Shown: piece after piece, positions 25,286 through 35,387 of the stretch
Layout: each line of letters starts with the position of its first letter
How positions within the stretch are numbered: the stretch's first letter is position 1
NCBI GenBank assembly: GCA_963837735.1
Contig: CAWIOM010000010.1
Span: forward strand, 124,001-188,000
Length of the DNA: 64,000 nt
From: VRUE01 sp963837735
GTDB taxonomy: Bacteria > Actinomycetota > Thermoleophilia > Solirubrobacterales > 70-9
Direction of reading: 5' to 3'
The notes under the pieces: generated by a model
Seen by the model: the letters and a program-made list of their open reading frames with translations, nothing else
Told to the model about the DNA's origin: nothing
Database searches by the model: none
Position numbers and translations under genes: made by a program

Positions 25286-26250
25286 GCGAGGACCCCGCGA
25301 TCGCCGTCGAGAAGGCCGCCGCCGAGCGGGCTGACGGCGGCCTCAGCACCAAGGCCAAGGTCTTCATCGGGCTCGGCGTCTACCTCGGGATCGCGATCCT
25401 GATGGTGCTGATCTTCGGCAGCTCGGGCAAGAACGAAGATTTCAAGCCCCAGAACGAGTTCAAGCTCGAACCCTGGGTCTCGCTGCACATCGGCAGCCTC
25501 GACCTGAGCATCAACAAGGCCGTTCTCTACCTGGTCCTGGCCAGCGCCCTGACGATCCTCGCGATGCTCTGGATCTCGCGCCGGATGCAGCAGAAGCCGA
25601 ACCGTGTGCAGACGGCGGTCGAGGTCGCCTACGACCTGACCAAGAACACGATCACCGGTGGCGCCCTCGACGGCAAGATGGCGCTGCGCTGGTTCCCCTT
25701 CCTCGCCACCCTCTTCTTCTGGATCTGGTTCTCGAACATGATCGGCTTCCTGCCGCTGCCGACCAACACCGAGCACACCGTCAACGTCCTCGGCGCCGAA
25801 ATCCCCTCCTTCGCGATCTACGCGGCGACCGCCAACCTCTCGATCCCGCTGGTCCTGACCCTCGTCGTCTGGGTCTCCTACCACGTCGAAGGGGTGCGGG
25901 CGAAGGGCGTCTTCAAGTACCTGGCGAGCTGGCTGCCGCCGGGCCTCGAGGACATGAACCCGGCCGCCAAGGGCTTCATCTTCGTGATCGAGGCGATCTC
26001 CCACTTCGCCCGCCTGATCTCGCTCTCCGTGCGACTCTTCGCCAACATCCTCGCCGGCCACCTGCTGTTGCTCTTCATGGGCGGCGGGCTGGCGGTCCTG
26101 CTCGGCATCGCCGCCCTCGGCGCCCTGACCTTCCCGCTCGCCTTCTTCTTCTTCATCCTGGAGGTCGGGCTTATCGCCACGTTGCAGGCATTTATCTTCT
26201 CGACCCTCACTGCGATCTACCTCGGCGGAGCCACCTCCGCCAGTCACTAG
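25282..26250 (+). CDS. atpB: ATP synthase subunit a
   Basis: 322-residue subunit a of the Fo proton channel. Six or so membrane helices and the conserved helix SVRLFANILAGHLLLLF carrying the essential Arg that faces the c-ring. The N-terminal 60 residues are an extension seen in Actinobacteria. GTG start overlaps the previous stop. Confidence 0.96.
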   Translation: MSEDPAIAVEKAAAERADGGLSTKAKVFIGLGVYLGIAILMVLIFGSSGKNEDFKPQNEFKLEPWVSLHIGSLDLSINKAVLYLVLASALTILAMLWISRRMQQKPNRVQTAVEVAYDLTKNTITGGALDGKMALRWFPFLATLFFWIWFSNMIGFLPLPTNTEHTVNVLGAEIPSFAIYAATANLSIPLVLTLVVWVSYHVEGVRAKGVFKYLASWLPPGLEDMNPAAKGFIFVIEAISHFARLISLSVRLFANILAGHLLLLFMGGGLAVLLGIAALGALTFPLAFFFFILEVGLIATLQAFIFSTLTAIYLGGATSASH

Positions 26251-26269
26251 GAAAAGGAGAGCTGTTTTC

Positions 26270-26536
26270 ATGGATCTGACCCCAGTTGTGGCCGCGATCT
26301 CCGACGAAGGGATCGAATCGGCCGGAAAGGCGATCGCGCTCGGCGTCGGCGCCGGCCTCGGCTCGATCGGCGCCGGCATCGGCATCGGCTTCATCTTCGG
26401 CAAGGAGATCGAGTCGGTCGCCCGCCAGCCGGAGATGAAAGACGAGCTGCAGAGCATCCGCTGGCTCGGCTTCGCGCTGACCGAGGCCGTGGCCTTCTAC
26501 ACCTTCATCTTCGGGCTGATCGCCTTCTTCCTCTAG
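26270..26536 (+). CDS. atpE: ATP synthase subunit c
   Basis: 88-residue hairpin of two hydrophobic helices. The helix 1 glycines GAGLGSIGAGIGIG pack the ring; the proton-carrying carboxylate is Glu72 in FALTEAVAFYTF. No Gln is seen in helix 1 at the Na-binding position, so the ring is most likely proton-specific. Strong AAAAGGAGAG ribosome-binding site upstream. Confidence 0.97.
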   Translation: MDLTPVVAAISDEGIESAGKAIALGVGAGLGSIGAGIGIGFIFGKEIESVARQPEMKDELQSIRWLGFALTEAVAFYTFIFGLIAFFL

Positions 26537-26545
26537 GCCGATCGC

Positions 26546-27133
26546 GTGGACCTCACCAGCGCAATAGCGGGCTTCATCCCCCTCGCCGCCGAGCAGGCGA
26601 AGGAAGAAGGGGGCAGCTTCCTGGTCTCGCCGGGCCTCGGCCTGATGATCTGGACGCTGGTCCTCTTCCTCTTCACGATGTGGGTGTTGAGCAAGCTCGC
26701 GTTCCCGAAAATCCAGGAGGCACTCGACAAACGCGCGCGGACGATCGCCGAGTCGATCGAGGCCGCCGAACGGCAGCGCAAGGAGTCCGACGAGCTGCTC
26801 GAGGAGTACCGCCAGCGGCTCACCGAGGCCCGCGAGCAGGCCGACGACATCATGGCCCGTGCCCGCAAGGCGGCCGAGACGGCGGAGGCCGAGGCGACTG
26901 CGCAGGGCAAGGAGAAACGGGAGGAGCTCGTCTCCCAGGCCAAGCGCGACATCGAGGCCGAGACGCGTCGCTCGCTTCAGCAGATCCGCAAGGAGGTCGC
27001 CGACCTCACGGTTCTGGCGACCGAGAAGGTGACCCGCAAATCGCTGACCGCCGACGACCAGCGCCGCCTGGTCGAGGAGGCGCTGAGCGAGGTCGACTTC
27101 ACCAGCCTCTCGGGGTCGGAGAGCAGTAACTAG
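26546..27133 (+). CDS. atpF: ATP synthase subunit b
   Basis: 195-residue peripheral-stalk subunit: one membrane helix near residues 30-50 (GLGLMIWTLVLFLFTMWVLS) followed by a long charged coiled coil (LDKRARTIAESIEAAERQRKES region). The GTG at 26546 starts 9 nt after atpE. Confidence 0.94.
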   Translation: MDLTSAIAGFIPLAAEQAKEEGGSFLVSPGLGLMIWTLVLFLFTMWVLSKLAFPKIQEALDKRARTIAESIEAAERQRKESDELLEEYRQRLTEAREQADDIMARARKAAETAEAEATAQGKEKREELVSQAKRDIEAETRRSLQQIRKEVADLTVLATEKVTRKSLTADDQRRLVEEALSEVDFTSLSGSESSN

Positions 27134-27135
27134 CC

Positions 27136-27669
27136 ATGCCTGAGGTCGCCCGCGTATACGCCGAAGCCCTGTTTGGCGTCGCCAAGGAGCACGGCAGGCT
27201 CGACACCGTCGGCGAGGAGCTCGGCCAGTTCGCCGACGCGGTCGACGGCGACCGCGAGATGCAGGTCTTCCTCTTCAGCCCGTACTTCTCCTCGGCGGAG
27301 AAGGTCGACGGGTTGAGGAGGGCCCTCAGCGGGGCCGACGAGGAGCTCGTCAACTTCCTCGAGCTGCTGATCGAGAAGCAGCGCATGACCGAGATATTCC
27401 GCATCCGCAGCAGCTTCGAGCAGCTCTGGAAGCATGAGAACAGGCGGCTCGACGTGACCGTGACCAGCGCCGTCGAGCTCGACCCGGCGGTCGTCGAGAA
27501 GGTCGGGTCGGAGGTCGAGCGGCAGACCGGCCAGAGGGTCGAGCTCGCCAGCCGCGTCGACGGTGAGATCCTCGGCGGCATCGTCCTGCAGGTCGGCAAC
27601 ATGGTCCTCGACGCGAGCATCCGCAGTCGCTTGGAGAAACTTCGAAAGAGCGTCGCGCAGGCGGCCTAA
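27136..27669 (+). CDS. atpH: ATP synthase subunit delta
   Basis: 177-residue OSCP/delta subunit that links the peripheral stalk to the F1 head. Begins MPEVARVYAEALFGVAKEHGRLD; the C-terminal signature GGIVLQVGNMVLDASIRSRLEKLR is present. Starts 2 nt after atpF. Confidence 0.94.
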   Translation: MPEVARVYAEALFGVAKEHGRLDTVGEELGQFADAVDGDREMQVFLFSPYFSSAEKVDGLRRALSGADEELVNFLELLIEKQRMTEIFRIRSSFEQLWKHENRRLDVTVTSAVELDPAVVEKVGSEVERQTGQRVELASRVDGEILGGIVLQVGNMVLDASIRSRLEKLRKSVAQAA

Positions 27670-27686
27670 GGAGGCAGAGAGCAGCA

Positions 27687-29297
<1,611 letters not shown>

Positions 29298-29402
29298 CGG
29301 AGCGCGCAGGGGCCGCCGATCAGGAGGACTGCGGGGGAGGTTTTCGTTCTCGGCACCCCTGAGCGGGGCTTCCGGGCGTAACCGCCGACTCGCCTAGCTA
29401 GC

Positions 29403-30323
29403 ATGGCCTCGCAAAAGGACGTCAAGAATCGAATCTCGTCGATCAAGAACATCAACAAGATCACGAGGGCGATGGAGATGGTGGCGGCGGCGCGCCTGCG
29501 GCGCGCCGAGCAGCGGATCGACGCCCTGCGCCCCTACGCGGAGGGGATGCGCAAGCTGACCCGCCGCGCGGCCGAGCAGGCGGGCGGCATGCCGCGCGTG
29601 CCGGTCATGGTCGAGCGCGAGGAGGAGAAGCGGGTCGGGGTCGTGCTGATCACCGGCGACCGCGGCCTCGCCGGGGCCTTCAACACGAACATCATCCGCG
29701 ACGGAATGCGGCTCGGGAAAGACCTCAGGGGGGACGGCATCGAGCCGATCTACTCGGCCGTCGGCCGCAAGGGCGTCGGCGCCCTCACCTTCCGCAAACA
29801 GGAGGTCAGCAGCTCCTACACCGGCTTCACCGACCGGCCCGCCTTCGCCAACGCGCGTGAGATCGGCGAGGAGCTGACCGCCCGCTACGTCGACGGCGAG
29901 GTCGATCGGGTCGAGCTGGTCTACAACCGCTACGTCTCGCCGCTGACCCAGCACGTCTGGCGCCAGACCCTGCTGCCGATGCAGCAGGCCGAGGTGATCG
30001 GCGAGGGGGCGGAGGCCGAAGAGTCCGACGCCGAGGAGACCGAGATCGAGAAGGCCCACTCGGCGGCGCTCTGGGAATACGAGCCCGAGGCCGAGGAGCT
30101 GCTTGCCCAACTCATCCCCGAGTACGTGAACATCTCGGTCTACCGAGCGCTGCTCGAGTCGGCGGCCTCCGAGCTGGGAGCGCGGATGACGGCGATGCGC
30201 AATGCGGCGGAGAACGCCGAGACGATGATGGAAGACCTGACCCTGGAGATGAACCGGGCCAGGCAGGCGGAGATCACACAGGAGATCCTCGAGGTCGTCT
30301 CCGGCGCCGAGGCGCTGGGATAG
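29403..30323 (+). CDS. atpG: ATP synthase subunit gamma
   Basis: 306-residue central-shaft subunit. Begins MASQKDVKNRISSIKNINKITRAMEMVAAARLRRAE; the C-terminal coiled-coil signature NAAENAETMMEDLTLEMNRARQAEIT is intact. An acidic insert (EGAEAEESDAEETEIEKAH, about residues 200-220) is longer than in most relatives. The 105-nt gap to atpA carries no obvious hairpin. Confidence 0.96.
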   Translation: MASQKDVKNRISSIKNINKITRAMEMVAAARLRRAEQRIDALRPYAEGMRKLTRRAAEQAGGMPRVPVMVEREEEKRVGVVLITGDRGLAGAFNTNIIRDGMRLGKDLRGDGIEPIYSAVGRKGVGALTFRKQEVSSSYTGFTDRPAFANAREIGEELTARYVDGEVDRVELVYNRYVSPLTQHVWRQTLLPMQQAEVIGEGAEAEESDAEETEIEKAHSAALWEYEPEAEELLAQLIPEYVNISVYRALLESAASELGARMTAMRNAAENAETMMEDLTLEMNRARQAEITQEILEVVSGAEALG

Positions 30324-30350
30324 AGAACTTGGATACGAGAAAAGGAACCC

Positions 30351-31772
30351 ATGGCTGAGAGCAACGGAAGCAACGCAGGACGAGTGGAGCAGGTGACCGG
30401 CGTCGTCGTCGATGCCGTCTTCCCCGACAAGCTGCCGGAGATCTACTCGGCGGTGAAGATCGAGATGGCCGGCGACGAGGATCGCGAGGCGCAGGAGCTG
30501 GTCTGTGAGGTCCAGCAGCATCTCGGCGACGACCGCGTCAGGACCGTGGCGATGGACGCCACCGACGGCCTGCAGCGCGGCGACAAGGTGATCGACACCG
30601 GCGCGCCGATCTCGGTTCCGGTCGGCGACGCGACCCTGGGCCGGATCTTCAACCTGCTCGGCGACCCGATCGACAACGGTCCCGAGGTCAAGGCCGAGGA
30701 GCGCTGGCCGATCCACCGTCCCGCCCCCGAAGCCTCGGACCTCGCACCGACCCAGGAGATCCTCGAGACCGGGATCAAGGTGATCGACCTGCTCGCCCCC
30801 TACGCCAAGGGCGGCAAGGTCGGCCTCTTCGGAGGAGCCGGCGTCGGCAAGACCGTCCTGATCCAGGAGCTGATCCGCTCGATCGCCGAGGAGCACGAAG
30901 GCCTCTCCGCCTTCTGCGGCGTCGGCGAGCGATCGCGAGAGGGAAACGACCTCTGGCTCGAGATGAAAGAGTCGGGCGTGATCGACAAAACGATGCTCGT
31001 CTTCGGCCAGATGAACGAGCCTCCGGGCGCCCGCCTTCGCGTCGCCCTCTCGGGGCTGACGATGGCCGAGTACTACCGCGAGCAGGGCGGCCAGGACGTG
31101 CTGCTCTTCATCGACAACATCTTCCGCTTCGTCCAGGCGGGATCCGAGGTCTCGGCGCTGCTCGGCCGGATGCCCTCGGCGGTCGGCTACCAGCCGACGC
31201 TGGAGACCGAGATGGGCGAATTGCAGGAGCGGATCACCTCGACCGAGCGCGGCTCGGTGACCTCGATCCAGGCGGTCTACGTGCCGGCCGACGACTTCAC
31301 CGACCCGGCCCCGGCTTCGGTGTTCGCCCACCTCAACGCCACCACGGCGCTTTCCAGGGCGATCTCGGAGAAAGGCATCTACCCGGCGGTCGACCCGCTC
31401 GACTCGACCTCGACGATCCTCAAGCCGGACGTCGTCGGCGAGGAGCACTACCGCACGGCGACCGAGGTCCAGGAGGTCCTGCAGCGCTACAAGGAGCTCC
31501 AGGACATCATCGCCATCCTCGGAATCGACGAGCTCTCCGACGAGGACAAGCAGACCGTCTCGCGTGCCCGCAAGATCGAGCGCTTTCTCTCGCAGCCGTT
31601 CTTCGTCGCCGAGCAGTTCACCGGTCGCAGTGGCGAGTTCGTGCCGGTCGGCGAGACCGTGCGCGGCTTCCGCGAGATCCTCGACGGCGAGCACGACGAC
31701 CTGTCCGAGGGCGCCTTCTACATGCAGGGCGGCATCGACCAGGTCACCGAGAACGCGAAGTCCGCAGCGTAG
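30351..31772 (+). CDS. atpD: ATP synthase subunit beta
   Basis: 473-residue catalytic subunit. P-loop GGAGVGKTVLI, catalytic Glu in GVGERSREGND, DELSEED region and the signature PAVDPLDSTS. AGGAAC ribosome-binding site just upstream of ATG. Confidence 0.98.
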   Translation: MAESNGSNAGRVEQVTGVVVDAVFPDKLPEIYSAVKIEMAGDEDREAQELVCEVQQHLGDDRVRTVAMDATDGLQRGDKVIDTGAPISVPVGDATLGRIFNLLGDPIDNGPEVKAEERWPIHRPAPEASDLAPTQEILETGIKVIDLLAPYAKGGKVGLFGGAGVGKTVLIQELIRSIAEEHEGLSAFCGVGERSREGNDLWLEMKESGVIDKTMLVFGQMNEPPGARLRVALSGLTMAEYYREQGGQDVLLFIDNIFRFVQAGSEVSALLGRMPSAVGYQPTLETEMGELQERITSTERGSVTSIQAVYVPADDFTDPAPASVFAHLNATTALSRAISEKGIYPAVDPLDSTSTILKPDVVGEEHYRTATEVQEVLQRYKELQDIIAILGIDELSDEDKQTVSRARKIERFLSQPFFVAEQFTGRSGEFVPVGETVRGFREILDGEHDDLSEGAFYMQGGIDQVTENAKSAA

Positions 31773-31784
31773 GAGCCTGGGGCC

Positions 31785-32195
31785 GTGGCGGACTCGAAAT
31801 TCGAGGTCGAGGTCCTCACCCCCGAGGGTGAGGTCTTCAGCGGCGAGGTGCGCCAGGTCTCGACCCGCACCACGGTCGGCGAGATCGGCATCCTCGCCAA
31901 CCACGCGCCTCTGCTGGCTTCGCTGAAGCCCGCCGAGCTGCGCCTCCACCTCAGCGACGCCGAGACGAAGGCCTACGCCCAGGCCCACGGCTGGCTGCAG
32001 GTCTTCGGCAACCACGCCCGCCTGCTGCTCGAGGAGGCGATCGACCCCGCCGACCTCGATCCCTCCTCGCTCAAGGAGCAGCTCGCAGATGCCGAGCAGC
32101 GCTTCGCCGAGGCCAAGGAGGGCAGCGGTGCGCAGGGGCGGGCGGTCAAAGACCGCGAACGCGCGGAAGCTTTCCTGGCTATAAGTCAGGGATGA
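31785..32195 (+). CDS. atpC: ATP synthase subunit epsilon
   Basis: 136-residue epsilon subunit: beta-sandwich N-terminal half (KFEVEVLTPEGEVFSGEVRQVS, GEIGILANHAPLLASL) and a short helical C terminus. GTG start. Last gene of the operon; it is followed within 33 nt by a 400-nt palindrome. Confidence 0.94.
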   Translation: MADSKFEVEVLTPEGEVFSGEVRQVSTRTTVGEIGILANHAPLLASLKPAELRLHLSDAETKAYAQAHGWLQVFGNHARLLLEEAIDPADLDPSSLKEQLADAEQRFAEAKEGSGAQGRAVKDRERAEAFLAISQG

Positions 32196-32675
32196 GTGAT
32201 GGCCAACGCGAGGACGGTGCCGCACTTCCGCGGGAATTGAGTCGCTCGGCCTGACGGCTGTCGCTCGGAGCGAATGTTGGAGCGCGGCCAGGGCCCGCGC
32301 AGACGACAGATTGCATATCGCGCGCTTCGCGCACATTCCCGCGGAAGGGCACCGGCACCCGCTGTCCCGATACGCCGCGCCATCACCGGACATAGCCAGG
32401 CAGCTTCCGCGTCTCCGATAGCTGCCGGGTTGCCCGCCGTGTTGCTTAGCTTGGGGCTCTCGCGAGGCGGAGAGCGAAGTGGCGGAGTCGGTTGTCGCGG
32501 GGGATCCGGTCGGCCTCCGCGGGAATGTGTGCCGAAGGCGCGAATGCAATCTGATCTTCTGCGCGGCGGAGCCGCCGCGCCAACCTTGGAGCTAAGGCCC
32601 CAACGGGCCGCGCGACTCAATTCCCGCGAGGAGTGGCCGGGCCCACTTCACCCCGCCCCCGGGAGGCTTCGGCGA
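32196..32675. other. Non-coding gap holding a 400-nt palindrome
   Basis: 480 bases between atpC and the M20 peptidase with no convincing gene. Almost all of it is the inverted repeat listed next. Long open frames across it are read from the palindrome itself and have no family similarity. Confidence 0.6.
32229..32628. repeat. Very long imperfect inverted repeat after atpC
   Basis: Three blocks pair around one axis near 32430: cgcgggaattgagtcgc (32229-32245) with 32612-32628, 17 bp exact; cagattgcat (32307-32316) with 32544-32553, 10 bp exact; cacattcccgcgga (32332-32345) with 32516-32529, 14 bp exact. The regions between them also align imperfectly, and the tip has a ggcagct / agctgcc stem near 32399-32426. 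The axis sums of the three blocks agree within 4 bases, so this is one structure and not chance. It may be a large folded RNA or a non-autonomous mobile element remnant; no terminal target duplication is evident. Confidence 0.8.
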
Positions 32676-33767
32676 ATGAGCGATGAGCTGGTGGCGCTGG
32701 CGAGCAGGCTGATCGCCTATGACACCTGCGAGCCGGATGCGGTGATGGAGGCCGCCGGGTTCGTCAAGGGCTGGCTGGAGGCGCGGGGGATCGAGGCCGT
32801 GGAGGAGGAGGTCCGCGGGTTGCCGGTGCTGAAGGCCGAGGTCGGGCCGCAGGACGCGCCGACCGTCGTCCTCCACGGCCACCTCGACGTCGTTCCCGGA
32901 CTGGCCGGGCAGTTCGACCCGAGGGTCGAGGGGGAGCGGCTCTACGGGCGCGGCGCCTACGACATGAAGGGTGCGCTGGCGGCGATGATGCTGACCACCG
33001 CCGCGATGGCCGGCCAGGACCGGGTTCGGGTCCGGCTCGGGATCGTCGGCGACGAGGAGTCCGAGGTGGAAGCCGAGCGCGGCAGCGACCACCTGGTCGA
33101 CGGCGGCTTCATCGGCGACTTCGCGATAACCGGCGAGCCGACCGACCTGCAGATCGGGGTCGAGGCGAAGGGAGTGCTCGCCCTGCGCCTGGCCGTGGGC
33201 GGCGTTGCCGCCCACGGCGCCACGCCGTGGCTGGGGGACAACGCCGTGCTCAAGGCCCACGACGTTTTCCGCAGCATCGAGTCGCTACCGTTTGCCCGCC
33301 AGAGCTCGGAGCTGTTCGACCGCCCCTCTATCAACCTCGGCCGGATCCTCGGAGGCGACGCGCTCAACAAGGTTCCCGACCGATGCGCGATCGACGTCGA
33401 CATCCGCTACCTCCCCGAACAGGACCCCGAGACCGTGCTCGCGCAGGTGCGGGAGATCGCCGACGCCGAGGTGGAAACCCTCTTCAGCCGGCCGCCGGCG
33501 GTGGTCGACCGCAACTCGCCCTTCGTCCGCGCGCTCGGCGACGCGGCCCGCGAGCACCATCGCGGGGGGGAGCCGATGAGCGTCGGCCGCGACGGCGCCT
33601 CGGACGCCGTCTCCTTCCTCAGGGTCGGTGTGCCGGCGGTCGAGTTCGGGCCGGTCGGAGCCGGCCACCACGGGCCGCGGGAGTGGGTCTCGGTGTCCTC
33701 GCTCGAGGTCTACCGGCAGACGCTCGAGACGTTCCTGGGCTCCCTCGCCGACCGGCTCGAGGCGTGA
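32676..33767 (+). CDS. M20-family metallopeptidase (acetylornithine deacetylase/succinyl-diaminopimelate desuccinylase type)
   Basis: 363-residue zinc-dependent amidase. VVLHGHLDVVPG carries the first metal His and Asp, YGRGAYDMKGALAAM the bridging Asp, GDEESEVEAERG the catalytic Glu pair, ITGEPTDLQIGVEAKG a further ligand, and VGAGHHGPREWV the last His. The dimerisation domain lies between residues about 165 and 280. It removes an acyl or amino-acyl group from an N-acyl amino acid or small peptide; the exact substrate is not clear. ATG 32676 gives the family N terminus. The next gene begins 3 nt after the stop. Confidence 0.88.
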   Translation: MSDELVALASRLIAYDTCEPDAVMEAAGFVKGWLEARGIEAVEEEVRGLPVLKAEVGPQDAPTVVLHGHLDVVPGLAGQFDPRVEGERLYGRGAYDMKGALAAMMLTTAAMAGQDRVRVRLGIVGDEESEVEAERGSDHLVDGGFIGDFAITGEPTDLQIGVEAKGVLALRLAVGGVAAHGATPWLGDNAVLKAHDVFRSIESLPFARQSSELFDRPSINLGRILGGDALNKVPDRCAIDVDIRYLPEQDPETVLAQVREIADAEVETLFSRPPAVVDRNSPFVRALGDAAREHHRGGEPMSVGRDGASDAVSFLRVGVPAVEFGPVGAGHHGPREWVSVSSLEVYRQTLETFLGSLADRLEA

Positions 33768-33770
33768 GCA

Positions 33771-35387
33771 ATGGTTGAGCCGGTCTTCCAGAAACCCCCG
33801 CCCGAGGGCGATGGCACGGCGGCCCCCAAGCCGAGGCGTTTCTGGCTGCGATTCACGCTCGGCGCCCTGGTGATCGTCATCGTCTCGGCGGCGGCGACGT
33901 CGAGCAGCATCCTGCTCTTCATCGACAGCGTCGCCAAGGCGCTCTCACACCACAACCGGCTTCACAAGGTCGAGCGCTACCTGGCCCAGACCAAGGGCGG
34001 CGAACCCGAGAACATCCTCATCCTCGGCTCCGACAGGCGCGCCAGCATTCCCGGCGACCCCGGTCGCTCCGACACGACGATGCTGCTCAGGCTCGACCCC
34101 GATCGCAAGGCGATTGCCCTGATGTCGATCCCCCGCGACCTGAAGGTCGAAATACCCGGCTACGGGACGGACAAGTTCAACGCCGCCTACACCTTGGGAG
34201 GACCGCGCCTGACCCTGAGGGTGGTCAAGGAACTGACCGGGCTGCCGATCAACCACGTCGTCAACGTCGACTTCCTCGGATTCGTCCGCTCCGTCGACGC
34301 GATCAACTGCGTGTACATCGACGTCGACCGTCGCTACTACCACTCGAACGCCGAATCCTCCGAAGAATATGCAGAGATCAACATAAAGCCCGGCTACCAG
34401 CTGCTCTGCGGAAAAAAAGCGCTGCAGTACGTTCGTTACCGTCACACCGACACTGACCTGGTGCGTGCGGCACGCCAGCAGGACTTCATCAGCAACGCCC
34501 GCCAGCGGGTTCCGATCAAGGAACTCGTGCTGGGGCAGAACGACCTACTCGACATCTTCACCGAATACACCACATCCGACATCAGCGACACCGAAACGAT
34601 GATCGACGTGCTGAAACTGTTCATCGCCTCGCGCAGCGCGACGATCAACGAGGTCCACTTCCCGGCCGAACTCGGCCCCAGCTACGTGACCGCGTCGCCG
34701 GAAGCGATCGACGGCGCGGTGGAAAAGTTCCTCGGCATCGAAGCCAGCACCGGGCCGAGGGGGGAGCTCGAAGGCGAGAGAAAGCCGAAGAAGTCGAATA
34801 AGGCGAAGAAGAAGAAGAAGAACGGCAAGAAGAAGAAGCGCAGGATCGCCGCGCCCAAGCCTCCGGGCAGCGACGGCCTCGTGCCCGCCTCGGAAGCCGG
34901 AGGGCTCGAGGCAAGGTCGGTTGCCCGCAAGGTCGGCTCGGGCTTTCCCGTCTTCTACCCGGCGAGGCTTCCGGTCGGCGCCGCCTACGAGGAAAGCGAC
35001 ACCTACCTTCACATCCAGGACCCGCGGGTCTACCACTTCAAGGACATCGACGGGAACCGCCATGTCGCCTACCGGATGGTCCTCACCCTCGAACTTCCCG
35101 ACGGAGTCCATTACTTCGGGGTGCAGGGAATCCAGGGCTGGTCGGACCCGCCGATCCTCGACGACCCCACGGAATCGATCGAGCTGCACGATCGCGAATA
35201 CGACGTCTACGTCGATGGCGACCGGGTCAAGCTGGTCGCCTGGCACCGGGGCCAGAACAGCTACTGGATCGCCAACGACCTGCTCAACTCGCTGACCAAC
35301 GACCAGATGATCGGGATGGCGCGCTCGGCGAGGGTGATCGTGCCGAACCCGAAGCCGAAGGAGGGGCGGGCCGGTGTCGGCGGGTAA
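33771..35387 (+). CDS. LytR-CpsA-Psr family phosphotransferase with Lys-rich linker
   Basis: 538-residue membrane-anchored LCP protein, which attaches wall glycopolymers to peptidoglycan from lipid-linked precursors. One signal-anchor helix at residues about 28-50, then the LCP domain: ILILGSDRRASIPGDPGRSDTTMLLRLDP, MSIPRDLKVEIPGYGTDKFN, ALQYVRYRHTDTDLVRAARQQDF. A strongly basic linker of about 30 residues (about 335-365, many KKKK runs) separates it from a 170-residue C-terminal domain (about 375-538) of unknown type that ends before a short Pro/Lys tail. The stop overlaps the downstream dehydrogenase start by 14 nt, so the genes are one operon. Confidence 0.88.
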   Translation: MVEPVFQKPPPEGDGTAAPKPRRFWLRFTLGALVIVIVSAAATSSSILLFIDSVAKALSHHNRLHKVERYLAQTKGGEPENILILGSDRRASIPGDPGRSDTTMLLRLDPDRKAIALMSIPRDLKVEIPGYGTDKFNAAYTLGGPRLTLRVVKELTGLPINHVVNVDFLGFVRSVDAINCVYIDVDRRYYHSNAESSEEYAEINIKPGYQLLCGKKALQYVRYRHTDTDLVRAARQQDFISNARQRVPIKELVLGQNDLLDIFTEYTTSDISDTETMIDVLKLFIASRSATINEVHFPAELGPSYVTASPEAIDGAVEKFLGIEASTGPRGELEGERKPKKSNKAKKKKKNGKKKKRRIAAPKPPGSDGLVPASEAGGLEARSVARKVGSGFPVFYPARLPVGAAYEESDTYLHIQDPRVYHFKDIDGNRHVAYRMVLTLELPDGVHYFGVQGIQGWSDPPILDDPTESIELHDREYDVYVDGDRVKLVAWHRGQNSYWIANDLLNSLTNDQMIGMARSARVIVPNPKPKEGRAGVGG

